This document shows, one piece after another, positions 10,893 to 20,744 of a stretch of DNA of 64,000 nt. The notes beneath the pieces are model-generated. The model searched no databases, had not been told where the DNA came from, and saw nothing but the letters and a program-made list of their open reading frames with translations. Positions within the stretch are counted from its first letter, which is position 1; every line of letters starts with the position of its first letter. The stretch is from Luteimonas suaedae (GTDB taxonomy: Bacteria > Pseudomonadota > Gammaproteobacteria > Xanthomonadales > Xanthomonadaceae). The stretch is from the NCBI RefSeq assembly GCF_008312895.1, contig NZ_VSSP01000005.1, forward strand, positions 62,001-126,000, read 5' to 3'. A program made the position numbers and the translations under genes.

Positions 10893-13800
10893 ATGGAGAG
10901 CAAGTCGATCCTGCCGGGGTTTCTGGCGCTGTTGCTGGCGCTGCCGGTCGCGGCGAGCGTGCCGGAGACGCCGCGGTTCCGCGCCGTCGGCGTCGCCGAA
11001 GGGCTGCCTTCGACCGACATCCTCGGGCTCGCCCGCGACAGTACCGGCTATCTCTGGATCGCGACCGCGGACGGACTGGCGCGCTACGACGGCAGCGGCA
11101 CGCGGGTCTGGCGCCACGATCCGGACGATCCGGATTCGCTCGGCGAGAGCTTCGTGCAGGCGGTGCACGTCGACGGCCGCGACCGGGTGTGGGTGGCGAC
11201 CGGCGAGTTCGGCATCAGCATGCTCGACCGCGACAGCGGCGGCTTCCGCCACTATCGCAAGGCCACCGATCCGCGGATCGACAGCGACAACGTGTTCTCG
11301 CTGACCCACCGCGGCGACGAGATCTGGTTCGGCACCTACGAAGGCAGCCTGCACCGGTTGTCGCCGGACGGCGCCATCACCGTGTTCGCGCACGATCCGG
11401 ACGATCCGGCGAGCCTGCCGCCGGGCCTGGTGTTCGCGCTGGCCGCCGACGCCGCCGGACGGTTGTGGATCGGCAGCTTCGGCGGCCTGGCGAAATTCGA
11501 GGACGGAAGGATCCAGCGTATCGCCCTGCCGGGCGGACAGCCGACACCGCGGATCTTCTCGATCACGATGATCGGCCCGGAGCTCTGGATCGGCACCGCG
11601 GCCGGCGTGTTCGTCGGCGATGGCGATGGCGACGGCGACTGGCGGCAGCCGCCATGGTCGTCGATGTTCGAGCATCCCAACGCGGTGATGGCGATCGCGC
11701 GCGACGTCGACGGCGGGCTGTGGCTCGCCAGCCAGCGCAATCTCTGGCGCGGGCTGCCGGGGCAGGCGCCCAGGCCGGTCGCGCTCGGATCGGCGATGAA
11801 GCAGCAGGTCCTGCACGCGCTGGTGCTGCAGGACGATGGCGCGTTGTGGGTGCCGATGCCCGGAGTCGGGCTGGGCTACTTGCGTTCGGACTGGCGTCAG
11901 GTGGCGCAGTTCCAGGGCGAGGAGAACGGCCTGTCGAACGACATCTATCGCGCCGTGGCCGCGGCGGAAGACGGGGGCGTGTGGCTGGGCGGGCACAACG
12001 GCGCGCTCAACTGGCTCGGCGCCGACGGCACCGTCGAGCGCTTCGAGCAGGCCATCGACGATGCGCTCGCCGGCCGCCGCATCTATGCCGCGGCCGAGGA
12101 CCGGATCGGCAATCTCTGGCTCGGCCTGTCCAACGGCCTGCTGCGGATCACCCGCGCCGGCGCGATCGACGGCTGGCGCGCCGACGATGCGCAGGCGCCG
12201 ACCCTGCCCGGCTGGACCGACCACCTCCGCATCGCGCCCGACGGCAGCGTGTGGGCCTCGATGCAGGGTGCGGGCGTGCAGCAGCGTGACCCGGCCAGCG
12301 GCGCGGTGCTGACGAACATCCCGGCGCATCCGGAGTCGGGCCTGAACACCGGCGACATCGAGGACCTGGCGATCGCGCCGGACGGCGGCGTGTGGGTGGC
12401 GGGGCACGAAGGCGTCTCGCGCCTGGATCCGGAGCGGGCGGTGTTCACGCTGGTGGACGCGACCCGCGGCGGGCGCGTGTTCGCGCTCGCGTTCGAAAGC
12501 GCGGACGCGTTGTGGCTGCAGCGCATGGAAGGACTAGCGCGCTACCAGCGCGGCGACGATGGGTGGCGGCTGACCGCGCGCGTCGGCGCTGCCGAAGGCA
12601 TGCCGGCGATCGGGGCCAGCGCGCTGCGGGTCGACGGCCGCGGGCGGGTCTGGCTGTCGACGCTGCGCGGGCTGTATCGCTGGGATCCGCAGGCGCGCAC
12701 GCTGCGCCACTACGGCGTCCAGAACGGTTTCAGCAGCCAGGAGTTTGTCGATCGCGCGCTGGCGTTGAGCGCGCGCGACATGCTGGTGGCCGCCGCCGCG
12801 GACGGCAGCGTGATCATGATCGACACCGAGGCGCCGGACCCGTCGCCGTCGTCGCCGACCCTGGACTTCGACGCCTTCGAGGTGCGGCGCGAGGGCCGCT
12901 GGCAGGCGGTCGCGCAGGCCGATCGCGTCGAACTGGCCAACGACCAACGCGAATTCCGCATCAAGACCCGTCTGCTGGCCTTCGACGATCCGCTGGCGAA
13001 CCGCTACTGGTCCAAGCTCGACGGCATCGACAGCGATTGGGTGTCGCAGGGCGCGAGCGGCGAGCGGGTGTTCGCGGGATTGCCGGCCGGGGACTACCTG
13101 TTGCACCTGCGGGGGCTCGCCGGCGGCGGCGCACTGGCGCCTGGCCGGCAACTGCGGATCCTGGTCCATCCGCCGTGGTGGAAGACGCCGTCGGCGTTGG
13201 CGCTGTTCGTGGCGACGGGCCTGCTGCTGGCGTGGTGGGCGGCGACGGCCTACCGCACGCGGCTGCGGCGGCGCAACGCCTGGCAGCTGGTGCAGCACAA
13301 GCGCGAGCTGGCCGAGCAGGCGTCAGAGGCGAAGACGCGGTTCCTGGCGACATTGGGGCACGAGGTGCGCACGCCGATGACCGGGGTGCTGGGGATGAGC
13401 GAGCTGCTGCTGGAGACGTCGCTGGACGGACGCCAGCGCGGCTACACCGAGTCGATCCGGCGCGCCGGCGAGCACCTGATGCGGCTGGTGAACGACGCCT
13501 TGGACCTGGCGCGAATCGAGGCCGGCAAGCTGCAGCTGGACCCGCAGCCGTTCGACCTGCGCGGCCTGCTGGACGACGTGAGCGGGCTGATGGCGCCGCT
13601 GGCGCAGCAGCGCGGGCTGGCGTACCGGGAGCAGGTGGTGCGTGGGGTGCCGCAGTGGGTACGCGGCGATGCCGGCCGTGTCCGGCAGATCCTGCTGAAC
13701 CTGCTGGGCAATGCGATCAAGTTCACCGAGCAGGGGCAGGTGGGGCTGCGGGTGGAACCGGGAGAAGGTCTGGTGCGGTTCGTGGTGTCGGATACCGGTC

Positions 13801-14453
13801 CGGGATTGAACGCGGAGCAGAAGCAGCGATTGTTCCGGCGATTCGAGCAGGCGGAGGGGGCGCGCACGGCGGCGCGCTACGGCGGTAGCGGGTTGGGGCT
13901 GGCGATCTGCCAGGAACTGGCGGCGGCGATGGACGGGCGGATCGAGGTCGACAGTGCGCCGGGCGAGGGCACGCGGTTCACGGTGGAACTGCCGCTGCCG
14001 CCGGCGCCGGCGACGGCGCGTGCCGCCACCGCGCCGGAGGCGACATGCGCGCCCGAGGGATGCGAGCTGCTGCTGGTCGAGGACGATGCCATCGTCGCCG
14101 AGGTGATCGGCGGACTGCTGCGCCTGCAGGGCCACCGGGTGACCCATGCCGTCCATGGCCTGGCGGCCCTGGCCGAGGTGGCCGCCGGCGACTTCGACCT
14201 GGCGCTGCTGGACCTGGACCTGCCGGGCATCGACGGCCTGGCGCTGGCGCGGCAGTTGCGCGCGCAGGGCTTCATGCGACCGTTGATCGCGGTCACCGCG
14301 CGTGCCGATGCCGAGGCCGAGCCGCTGGCGCGCACCGCCGGCTTCGACGCGTTCCTGCGCAAGCCGGTCACCGGCGAGGCGCTCGCGGCGACCATTCGCG
14401 AGATGCTCGACCTGCGGGGTCGCCGGGAGCCTTTGGATTGGAGTGCGACCTAA
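10893..14453 (+). CDS. Hybrid sensor histidine kinase with periplasmic two-component propeller sensor
   Basis: This 1186-residue protein combines sensor, kinase and receiver. A signal peptide (1-21) is followed by many propeller blades (YLWIATADGLARYDG, LWIGTAAGVF, VWLGGHNG, VWVAGHEGVSRLD). A Y_Y_Y domain then leads to one membrane helix at about 768-790. The cytoplasmic part has a HisKA domain with phospho-acceptor His823 in LGHEVRTPM, a HATPase with LLGNAIKFTE, DTGPGL and GGSGLGLAI, and a C-terminal receiver with LLVEDDA and phospho-acceptor Asp1107. There is no DNA-binding output domain, so the signal must pass to another protein. Such BT4673-like sensors often detect polysaccharide products. 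The ATG at 10893 lies at the signal peptide, behind a GGAGAGAAG ribosome site. Confidence 0.93.
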   Translation: MESKSILPGFLALLLALPVAASVPETPRFRAVGVAEGLPSTDILGLARDSTGYLWIATADGLARYDGSGTRVWRHDPDDPDSLGESFVQAVHVDGRDRVWVATGEFGISMLDRDSGGFRHYRKATDPRIDSDNVFSLTHRGDEIWFGTYEGSLHRLSPDGAITVFAHDPDDPASLPPGLVFALAADAAGRLWIGSFGGLAKFEDGRIQRIALPGGQPTPRIFSITMIGPELWIGTAAGVFVGDGDGDGDWRQPPWSSMFEHPNAVMAIARDVDGGLWLASQRNLWRGLPGQAPRPVALGSAMKQQVLHALVLQDDGALWVPMPGVGLGYLRSDWRQVAQFQGEENGLSNDIYRAVAAAEDGGVWLGGHNGALNWLGADGTVERFEQAIDDALAGRRIYAAAEDRIGNLWLGLSNGLLRITRAGAIDGWRADDAQAPTLPGWTDHLRIAPDGSVWASMQGAGVQQRDPASGAVLTNIPAHPESGLNTGDIEDLAIAPDGGVWVAGHEGVSRLDPERAVFTLVDATRGGRVFALAFESADALWLQRMEGLARYQRGDDGWRLTARVGAAEGMPAIGASALRVDGRGRVWLSTLRGLYRWDPQARTLRHYGVQNGFSSQEFVDRALALSARDMLVAAAADGSVIMIDTEAPDPSPSSPTLDFDAFEVRREGRWQAVAQADRVELANDQREFRIKTRLLAFDDPLANRYWSKLDGIDSDWVSQGASGERVFAGLPAGDYLLHLRGLAGGGALAPGRQLRILVHPPWWKTPSALALFVATGLLLAWWAATAYRTRLRRRNAWQLVQHKRELAEQASEAKTRFLATLGHEVRTPMTGVLGMSELLLETSLDGRQRGYTESIRRAGEHLMRLVNDALDLARIEAGKLQLDPQPFDLRGLLDDVSGLMAPLAQQRGLAYREQVVRGVPQWVRGDAGRVRQILLNLLGNAIKFTEQGQVGLRVEPGEGLVRFVVSDTGPGLNAEQKQRLFRRFEQAEGARTAARYGGSGLGLAICQELAAAMDGRIEVDSAPGEGTRFTVELPLPPAPATARAATAPEATCAPEGCELLLVEDDAIVAEVIGGLLRLQGHRVTHAVHGLAALAEVAAGDFDLALLDLDLPGIDGLALARQLRAQGFMRPLIAVTARADAEAEPLARTAGFDAFLRKPVTGEALAATIREMLDLRGRREPLDWSAT

Positions 14454-14467
14454 AAACGCGTTTCTTG

Positions 14468-14570
14468 CCATGGATCAACGCGGATGATCGCGGATAAAGC
14501 TGCGGAGAAGGGGCGAAAAGCTCCGGTTCTGCTTCGATGCGTATCCGCGTGTATCTGCGTTGATCCGTGG
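14468..14570. repeat. Long imperfect inverted repeat downstream of the sensor kinase
   Basis: The arms at 14468-14497 and 14541-14570 match as reverse complements at most of 30 positions (CCATGGATCAACGCGGAT against the complement of GTATCTGCGTTGATCCGTGG). The loop is about 43 bases. It starts 15 bases after the kinase stop codon, so it could act in transcript end formation or stability. A related solo arm is at 8850-8876, so it probably belongs to a dispersed family. Confidence 0.75.
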
Positions 14571-14659
14571 CGAATGGGTTTTGAGTTAGCGCTCCAGTCG
14601 GACCGGGGCGACCGCCGGGCTTGCCACGGCCTCCACGCGCCGCGGGCCAGACTGCGGCG

Positions 14660-15658
14660 ATGCCCGCCTCCCCGGATCTCGTCGAGCTGCGCCCGGAGGG
14701 CCTGTACTGCCCGGCCGGCGATTTCCACATCGACCCGTGGCGGCCGGTCCCGCGCGCGGTGATCACCCACGGCCATGGCGACCACGCCCGCGCCGGCATG
14801 GTCGAATACCACTGCAGCGACGGTTCGCTGCCGCTGCTGCGCTGGCGTCTGGGCGAACAGCGCTATCGCGTGCATGGCCATGGTGAACCGTTCGCGCTCG
14901 GCGATGCCAGGGTGTCGCTGCATCCGGCGGGGCACGTCCTGGGCTCGGTGCAGGTGCGGATCGAGGCCGGTGGCCGCGTCTGGGTCGTGTCCGGTGACTA
15001 CAAGCGCCAACCCGATCCCACCTGCGCGCCGTTCGAAGTGGTGCCCTGCGATACCTTCATCACCGAAGCCACCTTCGCGCTGCCGGTGTACCGCTGGCCG
15101 GATACCGGCGATGTCGCGCGCGACATCGTCGCCTGGCGCGAGCACTGCGCCGCGCGCGGCGAGGTGGCGGTGCTGTTCTGCTATGCGCTCGGCAAGGCGC
15201 AGCGGTTGCTGGCCGAACTGGCGGCACACACCGACCGGCCCGCGCTGCTGCACGGCACGATCGCCGCAGGCGTGCGGGTGTATCGCGGCGCCGGCATCGC
15301 CATGCTCGACGCGCATCCGGTCGCCGAGCAGGAGAAGGGCCGCGACTACGCCGGCGAGCTGGTGCTGGCGCCACCGTCGGCCGCGGGCAGCGCCTGGATG
15401 CGGCGCTTCCGTCGCGTGCAGACCGGCTTCGCCTCGGGCTGGATGCGCATCCGCGGCAATCGCCGGCGGCGCAACTACGATCGCGGCTTCGTCGTCTCCG
15501 ACCATGCCGACTGGCCCGCCCTGATGCGCACCGTGCGCGAGACCGGCGCACGCCGCGTCATCGCCACCCACGGCAGCACCGACGCGATCGTGCGCATGCT
15601 GAACGAGACCGGCATCGCCGCGGAGGCGTTCCGTACCGATTTCGGGGACGAGGCGTGA
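14660..15658 (+). CDS. Ligase-associated DNA exonuclease (metallo-beta-lactamase / beta-CASP type)
   Basis: A 332-residue metallo-beta-lactamase-fold nuclease. The metal-binding motif HGHGDH is at residues 37-42, followed by HPAGHVLGSVQV, SGDYKRQPDPTCAPFE and TEATFALPVYRWP. Its C-terminal part has SDHADWPAL and ATHGSTDAIV, as in the ligase-associated exonuclease family related to SNM1/Pso2 and CPSF nucleases. It sits 40 bases before an ATP-dependent DNA ligase gene, the usual partner in a proposed DNA repair module. The start at 14660 avoids a 13-residue upstream extension that overlaps the intergenic repeat region. Confidence 0.93.
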   Translation: MPASPDLVELRPEGLYCPAGDFHIDPWRPVPRAVITHGHGDHARAGMVEYHCSDGSLPLLRWRLGEQRYRVHGHGEPFALGDARVSLHPAGHVLGSVQVRIEAGGRVWVVSGDYKRQPDPTCAPFEVVPCDTFITEATFALPVYRWPDTGDVARDIVAWREHCAARGEVAVLFCYALGKAQRLLAELAAHTDRPALLHGTIAAGVRVYRGAGIAMLDAHPVAEQEKGRDYAGELVLAPPSAAGSAWMRRFRRVQTGFASGWMRIRGNRRRRNYDRGFVVSDHADWPALMRTVRETGARRVIATHGSTDAIVRMLNETGIAAEAFRTDFGDEA

Positions 15659-15698
15659 GCGTGATGACGGCATCGGACACCGGCGGCGACGTCTGTCC

Positions 15699-17306
15699 AT
15701 GAAACGCTTCACCGCGCTCTATCGCGAACTCGATCGCAGCACCGCCACGCTCGACCGGCGCGCGGCCCTGGTGGCGTACTTCCAAGCCGCACCGCCCCGT
15801 GATGCGGCCTGGGCGCTGCACCTGCTGTCCGGCGGCAAGATCGCCGGCGCCAAACGCCGGATCGCCAGCACCCGTGAGCTGCACGAGTGGATCGCCGCCG
15901 AGACGGGGCTGCCGGGCTGGCTGGTGGACGAGAGCCGGGAGCAGGTCGGCGACCTGGCCGAGACGCTGGCACTGCTGCTCGACGATCCTGCCGAGCCGGC
16001 CACCGAGGTGGCGCTCGCCGACTGGATCGAAAAGCGCCTGCTGCCGGTCGCCAACCGCGAACCCGAGCTTCGGCGCGCGCAGGTGGTCCAGGCTTGGCAC
16101 ACGCTGGCGTTCGACGAGCGCCTGGTGTTCAACAAGCTGCTGACCGGCGCGCTGCGCGTCGGCGTCTCCCGGCGCACGGTGCAGCAGGCGCTGGCGGAGA
16201 TGAGCGGTGTCGACATCGCCCGCATCGCCCAGCGTATGCTCGGCGCGTGGATGCCGACGCCTGCGTTCATGCGCGACCTGGTGTCACCGGAAGCGCTGCC
16301 TGGCGACCGCCAGCAGCCGTATCCGTTCTTCCTGGCCTCGCCGCTGGAGGCGGCGCCCGAGTCGCTGGGCGACATCGACGACTGGCTGCTGGAATGGAAG
16401 TGGGACGGCATCCGCCTGCAGCTGATCCGTCGCGGCGGCGAGGCGGCGTTGTGGTCGCGCGGCGAGGAGCGGCTGGACGGGCGTTTCCCCGAGATCGAGC
16501 AGGCCGCGGCGGGGCTGCCCGACGGCTGCGTGATCGACGGCGAACTGCTGGCCTGGGGCAGCGACGACGGCGCCACGCCGCTGCCCTTCATCGCCCTGCA
16601 GAAACGCATCCAGCGCCGCAAGCCGGGCCCGAAGCTGCTGGCCGACACGCCGGTGCGCGTGCAGGCCTACGACCTGCTGGAACTGGACGGCGAGGACCAG
16701 CGGGAGCTGCCGCTGCAGACACGACGCGCGCGCCTGGAGAGTCTGCTTGCCGCGCATGGCGACCCGCGCATCGTCGCCTCGCCGCTGGTCGAGGCCACCG
16801 ACTGGGGGCAGGCCGCGGCGCTGCGCGAGGACGCTCGCGCACGCGCGGTGGAAGGCCTGATGCTGAAGCGGCGCGACTCGCCGTACCGCGCCGGGCGCCG
16901 TCGCGGCGACTGGTGGAAGTGGAAGGTTGATCCGCTGACGGTCGACGCGGTGCTGCTGTACGCACAGTCCGGGCATGGTCGCCGCAGCACGTTGTACACC
17001 GACTACACCTTCGGCCTGTGGGACGGCGACGCGCTGGTGCCGGTGGCGAAGGCCTACTCTGGACTCAACGACCAGGAGATATTGACGTTGGACCGATGGA
17101 TCCGCGCCAACACGCTCGAGCGTTTCGGACCGGTGCGCTCGGTGCGCGCCGAGCACGTGTTCGAGCTCGGTTTCGAGGCCGTCAACCGCAGCGCGCGCCA
17201 CAAGTCCGGTATCGCGGTGCGCTTCCCGCGGATCCTGCGCTGGCGGCACGACAAGCCGGTGGCCGAGGCCGACCGGCTCGACACCCTGCGCGCGTTGGCG
17301 CGCTGA
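15699..17306 (+). CDS. ATP-dependent DNA ligase (LigB/LigC-like, repair module)
   Basis: This 535-residue ATP-dependent ligase seals nicks via a lysyl-AMP intermediate. An N-terminal DNA-binding domain (about 1-210) precedes the adenylation motif EWKWDGIR with Lys234. Further nucleotidyltransferase motifs are SRGEERLDGRFPE, VIDGELLAW, EGLMLKRRDSPY and WWKWKVDP, followed by an OB-fold domain. The length matches the ligases that are linked to the MBL exonuclease upstream. The partner helicase (Lhr-type) and metallophosphoesterase usual in this module are not next to it: the following gene is hemE on the other strand. Confidence 0.94.
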   Translation: MKRFTALYRELDRSTATLDRRAALVAYFQAAPPRDAAWALHLLSGGKIAGAKRRIASTRELHEWIAAETGLPGWLVDESREQVGDLAETLALLLDDPAEPATEVALADWIEKRLLPVANREPELRRAQVVQAWHTLAFDERLVFNKLLTGALRVGVSRRTVQQALAEMSGVDIARIAQRMLGAWMPTPAFMRDLVSPEALPGDRQQPYPFFLASPLEAAPESLGDIDDWLLEWKWDGIRLQLIRRGGEAALWSRGEERLDGRFPEIEQAAAGLPDGCVIDGELLAWGSDDGATPLPFIALQKRIQRRKPGPKLLADTPVRVQAYDLLELDGEDQRELPLQTRRARLESLLAAHGDPRIVASPLVEATDWGQAAALREDARARAVEGLMLKRRDSPYRAGRRRGDWWKWKVDPLTVDAVLLYAQSGHGRRSTLYTDYTFGLWDGDALVPVAKAYSGLNDQEILTLDRWIRANTLERFGPVRSVRAEHVFELGFEAVNRSARHKSGIAVRFPRILRWRHDKPVAEADRLDTLRALAR

Positions 17307-17327
17307 GCGCGTCGCCCGCAGCGCGGA

Positions 17328-18401
17328 TCAGCGGGCGCTGTGGGTATGCACCGCGTCGACCAGCACCGCCACGTGCTCCGGGTCCATGTCCGGCGACATG
17401 CCGTGGCCGAGATTGAAGACGTGGCCGTCGCGCGAGCCGCCGTTGCCGGCGGCGTAGGCGTCCAGCACGGCGGCGACCTCGCGGCGGATCGCCTCGGGCG
17501 AACCGTAGACGACCGCGGGATCGAGGTTGCCCTGCAGCGCGACCTTGCCCCCGGTGCGGCGCGCGGCTTCTTCCAGGCCGATCAGCCAGTCGACGCCGAC
17601 GCCTTCGGCGCCGGAGTCGGCCAGTGCCTCCAGATGGGCGGCGTTGCCCTTGCCGAACAGGATCAGCGGCGTGCGCTGCGCGTCGTCGCCGCGCTCGAGT
17701 TCACGGGCGATCCGGGTCAGGTACGGCAGCGAGAACTCGCGGTACATCGCCGGCGACAGCACCCCGCCCCAGGTGTCGAACACCTGCAGCGCCTGCGCGC
17801 CGGCCGCTCGCTGTGCGGCGAGATACGCGATCACCGCATCGGTGTTGACCGACAGCAGCGTGTGCAGCGCCTGCGGCGCGTTCAGGGCCATCGCCTTGAT
17901 GCGGCCGAAGTCCTTGCTGCCGCCGCCCTCGACCATGTAGCAGGCCAGCGTCCACGGGCTGCCGGAGAAGCCGATCAGCGGGACATCGCCGTCGAGCTCG
18001 CGGCGAACGGTGCGCACCGCGTCCATCACGTAGCGCAGTTCGGTCTCCATGTCCGGCACGCCGAGCTTCGCGATCGCCGCGGCGTCGCGCACCGGGTGCC
18101 GGAACTTCGGGCCCTCGCCCTCGACGAAGTACAGCGCCAGGCCCATCGCATCGGGAATGGTGAGGATGTCGGAGAACAGGATCGCGGCATCGAGCGGGAA
18201 CCGGCGCAGCGGCTGCAGGGTGATCTCGCAGGCGATCTCGGGATTCTTGGCCATCGCCAGGAAGCTGCCGGCCTGGCGGCGGGTCTCGCGGTACTCCGGC
18301 AGGTAGCGCCCGGCCTGGCGCATCAGCCAGACGGGGGTGCGGTCGACGGGTTCGCGGCGCAGCGCGCGCAGCAGGCGGTCGTTCTTCAGCGGTGCGGACA
18401 A
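17328..18401 (-). CDS. hemE: Uroporphyrinogen decarboxylase
   Basis: It decarboxylates the four acetate chains of uroporphyrinogen III to give coproporphyrinogen III in haem synthesis. The 357-residue protein carries the two family signatures, [17 protein letters not shown] near the N-terminus and [16 protein letters not shown], plus DTWGGVLSP. The start is a TTG at 18401 behind GAGGA eight bases upstream; it gives [14 protein letters not shown], the normal N-terminus, whereas the longer open frame upstream runs through a WGR gene in another frame and is not homologous. It is downstream of the WGR gene and convergent with the ligase gene. Confidence 0.95.
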   Translation of the reverse strand: MSAPLKNDRLLRALRREPVDRTPVWLMRQAGRYLPEYRETRRQAGSFLAMAKNPEIACEITLQPLRRFPLDAAILFSDILTIPDAMGLALYFVEGEGPKFRHPVRDAAAIAKLGVPDMETELRYVMDAVRTVRRELDGDVPLIGFSGSPWTLACYMVEGGGSKDFGRIKAMALNAPQALHTLLSVNTDAVIAYLAAQRAAGAQALQVFDTWGGVLSPAMYREFSLPYLTRIARELERGDDAQRTPLILFGKGNAAHLEALADSGAEGVGVDWLIGLEEAARRTGGKVALQGNLDPAVVYGSPEAIRREVAAVLDAYAAGNGGSRDGHVFNLGHGMSPDMDPEHVAVLVDAVHTHSAR

Positions 18402-18478
18402 GACGGTTTTCCTCGGGTCAAGGCGTGCCACCGGCGCGCGCACGCCGGGGCGTCGCAGACGGCGGACGGGCAGGGGGA

Positions 18479-18736
18479 TCAGGGTTTCGGCGCGTCGGCG
18501 CCCTTGGCATAGACCAGCCGGTAGCCGCGCTTGAGTTGCAGGTCGCGCGCCTGCTCCAGCGCGGCCGCGGCGCTGGCCTGGTCCATGAACTGCTCGCGCC
18601 GCAGCTGGCTGCGGCCGCCGATCTGCCCGGACTCGCGGATCAGCGTCCAGCCGCCCAGCAGGTCCGGCTGCAGCATCAGCTGCACGAAGCGCGGCGCTTC
18701 GTGACTTTCGGCGGGTTGTTGCAGCAACAGGCGCAT
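18479..18736 (-). CDS. WGR domain protein
   Basis: An 85-residue protein consisting of little more than a WGR domain. It shows the pattern [28 protein letters not shown], then a helix ([15 protein letters not shown]). WGR domains occur in PARP and in bacterial DNA-binding proteins and are thought to bind nucleic acid ends; no function is established for solo bacterial copies. It lies between aroB and hemE on the same strand, with a 77-base gap to hemE. The ATG at 18736 was chosen because the upstream frame runs into a palindromic repeat element. Confidence 0.85.
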   Translation of the reverse strand: MRLLLQQPAESHEAPRFVQLMLQPDLLGGWTLIRESGQIGGRSQLRREQFMDQASAAAALEQARDLQLKRGYRLVYAKGADAPKP

Positions 18737-18793
18737 GGGCGCAATTGTAAGGCGCCCGGCGCCTGTGCTGCGTCGCGCGCAAAGCTCCCGTCC

Positions 18794-18935
18794 GTAGGAG
18801 CGCGCCATGCGCGCGATGCCGCGGGCATGGCGCCGCCCGCGAATCCCGGTGACCGGCGCGTCTGCCGGTCCGGAATCGCGACGTCCACCGGATCCTGCCG
18901 GCACCCGCGGCATCGCGCGCATGGCGCGCTCCTAC
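18794..18935. repeat. REPIN-like GTAG palindromic element, copy A
   Basis: A 142-base element. The left end begins GTAGGAGCGCGCCATGCGCG and the right end is its inverted copy finishing CGCGCTCCTAC, with about 32 paired bases including GATGCCGCGGG. The core has an inner hairpin (CCGGTGACCGGCGCG...CCGGTCCGG). GTAG-headed paired palindromes of this kind match SMAG/REPIN elements of xanthomonads, which RAYT transposases are thought to move. It lies between aroB and the WGR gene. Confidence 0.88.
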
Positions 18936-18948
18936 GTAGGAGAGCCGG

Positions 18949-20049
18949 TCAGCCGCGCAGCACGGCGAGTACGGCGCTCTCCGGCACGTCCGACAGCACC
19001 CGTGCGCGGCCGGCGCCCTCCCAGACGATGAAGCGCAGGCCGCCGGCCTGGGCCTTCTTGTCCAGGCGCATGTGCGCGAGCAGGGATTCCGGGTCGAGAC
19101 CGGCGGGCAGCGCCACCGGCAGGCCGAACCGCGTCAGCAGCACGCGCAGGCGTTCGCCGTCCTCGGGCCGCGCCAGCCCCAGCGTCTCCGACAGCCGCGC
19201 CGCCAGCACCATGCCGACCGCGACCGCCTCGCCATGGTTCAGGCCGCCATAGCCCTGCTCGGTCTCGATCGCATGGCCGAAGGTATGGCCGAAATTCAAC
19301 AGCGCGCGTTCGCCGTGCTCGAACGGATCGCGTTCCACGATCGCCGCCTTGTGCGCACAGCTGCGGGCGACGGCGGTGGCCAGGGCGTCGTCGTCCATCG
19401 CCAGCAGCGCGTCGGCGTGGGCGTCGAGCCAGTCGAGGAACGATGCATCGACGATCGCGCCGTACTTCATCACTTCCGCCAGGCCCGCGCGCAGCTCGCG
19501 CGGCGGCAACGTGCGCAGTACCGCGGTGTCGGCCAGCACCGCACGCGGCGGGTGGAAGGCGCCGACCAGGTTCTTGCCCTGCGGCAGGTCGACCGCGGTC
19601 TTGCCGCCCACCGAGGAATCCACCATGGCCAGCAGCGTGGTCGGCAGCTGCACGCAGTCGATGCCGCGCATCCAGCAGGCCGCGGCGAAACCGGCCAGGT
19701 CGCCGACCACGCCGCCGCCGAGCGCCAGCACGCAGGCGTCGCGGCGCGCGCCGAGCGCCGCCAGGGCGTCGATCGCGCGGCCGAACCAGTGCAGGGTCTT
19801 GGAAGATTCGCCGGCCGGCAGCGCGAAATGCGCCAGCGAGAGTTCCGGCCTCGCCGCGCGCAGCGCCTCGGCCACGCGCGCGGCGTACAGCGGCGCGACC
19901 GTGTCGTCGCTGAGCACCAGCGCCTGGCGCCCGCGCACCTGCGCCGCCAGCGCGGCGCCGTCGTCGAGCAGTCCGGGCGCGATGGTGATGCGGTACGGCT
20001 GCGCGCCCGCCACGTCCACCTCGATCCGGTTGGATGCCGCGGCGCTCAT
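18949..20049 (-). CDS. aroB: 3-dehydroquinate synthase
   Basis: The second step of the shikimate pathway: it cyclises DAHP to 3-dehydroquinate using NAD and zinc. The 366-residue protein has the NAD-binding [20 protein letters not shown], the substrate motif [19 protein letters not shown] with [19 protein letters not shown], and the zinc ligands in FGHAIET and [11 protein letters not shown]. The start overlaps the aroK stop by four bases, the common aroKB coupling. A REPIN-like element ends 14 bases past its stop codon. Confidence 0.97.
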   Translation of the reverse strand: MSAAASNRIEVDVAGAQPYRITIAPGLLDDGAALAAQVRGRQALVLSDDTVAPLYAARVAEALRAARPELSLAHFALPAGESSKTLHWFGRAIDALAALGARRDACVLALGGGVVGDLAGFAAACWMRGIDCVQLPTTLLAMVDSSVGGKTAVDLPQGKNLVGAFHPPRAVLADTAVLRTLPPRELRAGLAEVMKYGAIVDASFLDWLDAHADALLAMDDDALATAVARSCAHKAAIVERDPFEHGERALLNFGHTFGHAIETEQGYGGLNHGEAVAVGMVLAARLSETLGLARPEDGERLRVLLTRFGLPVALPAGLDPESLLAHMRLDKKAQAGGLRFIVWEGAGRARVLSDVPESAVLAVLRG

Positions 20050-20612
20050 GCCGACTCCGCCCGGGACCGGCCGTTGCGCGCGTCGGGCCGCTGCCAGCGC
20101 TGCTGCAGCAGGCGCCCGAGTTTCGACACCGCGGCGGTGGCTTCCAGGGTTTCGGTGTCGAAGCGCAGGTCGGCGACCTCGCGGTACAGCGGTTCGCGGA
20201 TCCCGGCCAGGCGCCGCAGCACCTCTTCGCGATTGTTCCCGGCCAGCAGCGGCCGCGAGCGGTCGCGTGCCAGGCGCTCGAGCTGCCGCTCGACCCCGGC
20301 GTGCAGGTGCACGACGAAGCCGCGTTCGCGCATCAGGGCGCGGTTGCCGGCATCGAGCACCGCGCCGCCGCCGGTGGCCAGCACCAGCCCGTCGCGTTCG
20401 AGCACCGCCGCCAGCGCGGCGCGTTCGCGTGCGCGAAAGCCGGCCTCGCCCTCGCAGTCGAAGATCATGACGACGCTGGCGCCGGTGCGTTCCTCGATCT
20501 CGTGGTCGAGATCGACGAAGGCCAGGCCGAAGCGGCTGGCCAGCCGTCGGCCGACCGAGGACTTTCCGGCGCCCATCGGCCCGACCAGTACGAGATTGGG
20601 AGCGGGGTTCAT
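20046..20612 (-). CDS. aroK: Shikimate kinase
   Basis: It phosphorylates shikimate at the 3-OH. The 188-residue P-loop kinase has Walker [16 protein letters not shown] near residue 12, the shikimate-binding [13 protein letters not shown], the GGGAV motif of the substrate pocket, and the lid region with RDRSRPLL. The length is standard. It is translationally coupled to aroB. A short perfect palindrome (GGCGC TTTA GCGCC at 20637-20650) lies 25 bases upstream of the start, in the leader region. Confidence 0.96.
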   Translation of the reverse strand: MNPAPNLVLVGPMGAGKSSVGRRLASRFGLAFVDLDHEIEERTGASVVMIFDCEGEAGFRARERAALAAVLERDGLVLATGGGAVLDAGNRALMRERGFVVHLHAGVERQLERLARDRSRPLLAGNNREEVLRRLAGIREPLYREVADLRFDTETLEATAAVSKLGRLLQQRWQRPDARNGRSRAESA

Positions 20613-20744
20613 GCAGGCGATGCTAGCAGCGCGCGAGGCGCTTTAGCGCCACCGTCACCCGGTATTCGCGCCATGGTTACGGGCGCGGGTGCATTTTGGC
20701 GGTTCTGGCGCCCGGCGCCGCCAACATCCGGTTCGGGAGGACGC

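Noticed and set aside
18794..18935. CRISPR-like appearance of repeated 140-base elements
   Set aside because: Copies are dispersed singly with kilobase gaps, are inverted repeats rather than direct repeats with spacers, and no cas genes are present.
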